From the NCBI GenBank assembly GCA_016432505.1, contig CP066692.1, positions 186,001-250,000 of the forward strand: a stretch of 64,000 bases of DNA, in the 5' to 3' direction. A program made the position numbers and the translations under genes. The notes under the pieces are model-generated. The model did no database searches, had not been told where the DNA came from, and saw only the letters and a list, made by a program, of their open reading frames with translations. Of this stretch, positions 63,136 through 64,000 are shown piece after piece; the stretch's first letter is position 1, and every line of letters begins with the position of its first letter. The stretch is from Azosocius agrarius. GTDB lineage: Bacteria; Pseudomonadota; Gammaproteobacteria; UBA6186; Azoamicaceae.

Positions 63136-64000
63136 TTATTTATTAAGGGAATAAATATAAGCAGTGACAATATGAATTTGCTCTTCTGTTAAAATATGTT
63201 TATGAGAAGGCATATCGCCACTACGTCCATATTTTACAGTTTGCATTATATCTTCTAAAGATGATCCATAAATCCACTGAGGATTAACTAAATTAGGAGC
63301 TCCTTTCATTTTATCACCTAAAGCATCTTTTCCATGACATAATACACATATTTTATTAAAAATATCTCTACCTTTACTTAATAAAATTTCATCATAATTC
63401 TTATTAATACTTAAAGATTGTACATATAAAGCAACGCATTTAATATCTTCATCATTTCCTATAAATTGTCCTAATGGAGGCATTCTACCATTACGACCAT
63501 TTGTTATTGTATCTTTTATATCATTAACAGTTCCTCCATATAACCATATATTATTTGTCAAATTAGGAAAACCTTTTGACCCTTTTGCATCATATCCATG
63601 ACATGAAGAACAATTATTTAAAAATAAATTTCTACCTATTTTTAATGCACTTTCATTTATAGATAAATTTTCAACATTTATATTTTTATAAACATTATAA
63701 AAATCATTATACACTTTTTTCTGTTGTTCAATTTTTGAAGTACATTCACCAGACGAAGTCCAATTTAAAACTCCAGAAAATTTTCCTAATCCTGGATAAC
63801 AAATTAAATACAAGATTCCATAAAATATACTAACTAAAAACATCCAATACCACCATTTTGGTAAAGGTTCATTCAACTCCTCTATCTCATCATAATGATC
63901 ATATTCAACCATATGATCAAAATTTTCATGAACTTTAGTTTCCAATTTAATATTTTTTGTATAATAAAGAAACAAACCATAGCCAAAAATATTTACCAAA
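63136..64000 (-). CDS. ccoP: cbb3 oxidase dihaem cytochrome c subunit CcoP (partial)
   Basis: Subunit that passes electrons to CcoN/CcoO, 287 residues visible; the N-terminus runs off the right edge (the first visible codons continue an open frame, no start is seen). It begins within the short N-terminal helix, then EYDHYDEIEELNEPLPKWWYWMF (CcoP signature), and has two c-haem sites CSSCH and CVLCH with axial-Met regions GRMPPLG and GDMPSHK. It implies that ccoN, ccoO and possibly ccoQ lie just beyond the window. Confidence 0.96.
   Translation of the reverse strand, partial: LVNIFGYGLFLYYTKNIKLETKVHENFDHMVEYDHYDEIEELNEPLPKWWYWMFLVSIFYGILYLICYPGLGKFSGVLNWTSSGECTSKIEQQKKVYNDFYNVYKNINVENLSINESALKIGRNLFLNNCSSCHGYDAKGSKGFPNLTNNIWLYGGTVNDIKDTITNGRNGRMPPLGQFIGNDEDIKCVALYVQSLSINKNYDEILLSKGRDIFNKICVLCHGKDALGDKMKGAPNLVNPQWIYGSSLEDIMQTVKYGRSGDMPSHKHILTEEQIHIVTAYIYSLNK

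Noticed and set aside
1..64000. UGA reassigned as a sense codon
   Set aside because: thrS, sufB and sucC end with TGA at the expected place, and RF2, which reads UGA, is encoded.
1..64000. CRISPR arrays, insertion sequences, prophage, rRNA genes
   Set aside because: No regularly spaced repeats, transposase or integrase-like proteins, or rRNA-like stretches seen; nearly all sequence is taken by housekeeping genes.

Overview
The window is a gene-dense, strongly AT-rich piece of a reduced gammaproteobacterial genome. Nearly every gene is single-copy core metabolism or information processing. Gaps are short (none reaches 300 bases), neighbouring genes often overlap by 1-35 bases, and I see no phage, IS, CRISPR or rRNA. 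Gene order is still recognisably gammaproteobacterial: tRNA-Val/thrS/infC, rpsB-tsf-frr-cdsA-bamA, cysS/folD/tRNAs/clpP-clpX-hupB-ppiD, sdhCDAB-sucCD, and rpsF-rpsR-rplI-dnaB. Members such as pyrH, uppS, dxr, rseP, tig, lon and sucAB are missing from their usual places. The mix of extreme reduction and a richly kept respiratory chain (all 14 complex I subunits, complex II, a cbb3-oxidase assembly cluster, prohibitin-like HflKC) most resembles the respiratory endosymbionts of protists of the 'Ca. Azoamicus' type. That placement is inference from content. No ATP/ADP translocase, denitrification gene or 16S gene lies in the window to prove it.

Layout from left to right: infC (partial), thrS and tRNA-Val (minus strand); the SUF iron-sulfur operon sufBCDSU, proS and a DMT transporter (plus); an AmpG-like importer (minus) and a MATE exporter (plus); a YccA/BI-1 protein, BolA/IbaG, MlaA, BamA, an odd 330-residue protein, cdsA, frr, tsf and rpsB (minus); map (plus); nuoN back to nuoA (minus, one operon with a visible promoter); sdhE (plus); lysS, prfB, ppiD, two tRNAs, hupB, clpX, clpP and four tRNAs (minus, with a near-consensus promoter); folD (plus); cysS, sucD, sucC, sdhB, sdhA, sdhD and sdhC (minus); rpsF-rpsR-rplI-dnaB (plus); ppa, rlmB, hflC, hflK, a SafE-type membrane protein, ccoS, ccoI, ccoG and ccoP (minus, the last running off the right edge).

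How it fits together: SUF builds the Fe-S clusters that NuoB/E/F/G/I, SdhB and CcoG need. Complex I and succinate dehydrogenase (flavinylated with SdhE) feed quinone. The cco genes build a high-affinity oxygen-reducing cbb3 oxidase. SucCD plus Sdh keep the succinyl-CoA to fumarate part of the TCA cycle. HflKC, the YccA-like protein and ClpXP imply FtsH and Clp quality control without a local Lon. BamA and MlaA imply that an outer membrane is retained.

The most notable sequence-level observations are: (1) prfB keeps the programmed +1 frameshift site, but with UAA rather than UGA as the in-frame stop; (2) the threonyl-tRNA synthetase editing site has lost three of its four key residues while the catalytic zinc site is intact; (3) an intact 330-codon gene in the cdsA-bamA interval looks like a GHMP kinase (mevalonate-kinase-like) fold with its ATP loops erased; (4) a perfect 19-bp inverted repeat sits between hflC and rlmB; (5) infC keeps the rare AUU start; (6) none of the seven tRNA genes encodes CCA; (7) strand-specific base skew visibly changes amino-acid composition.
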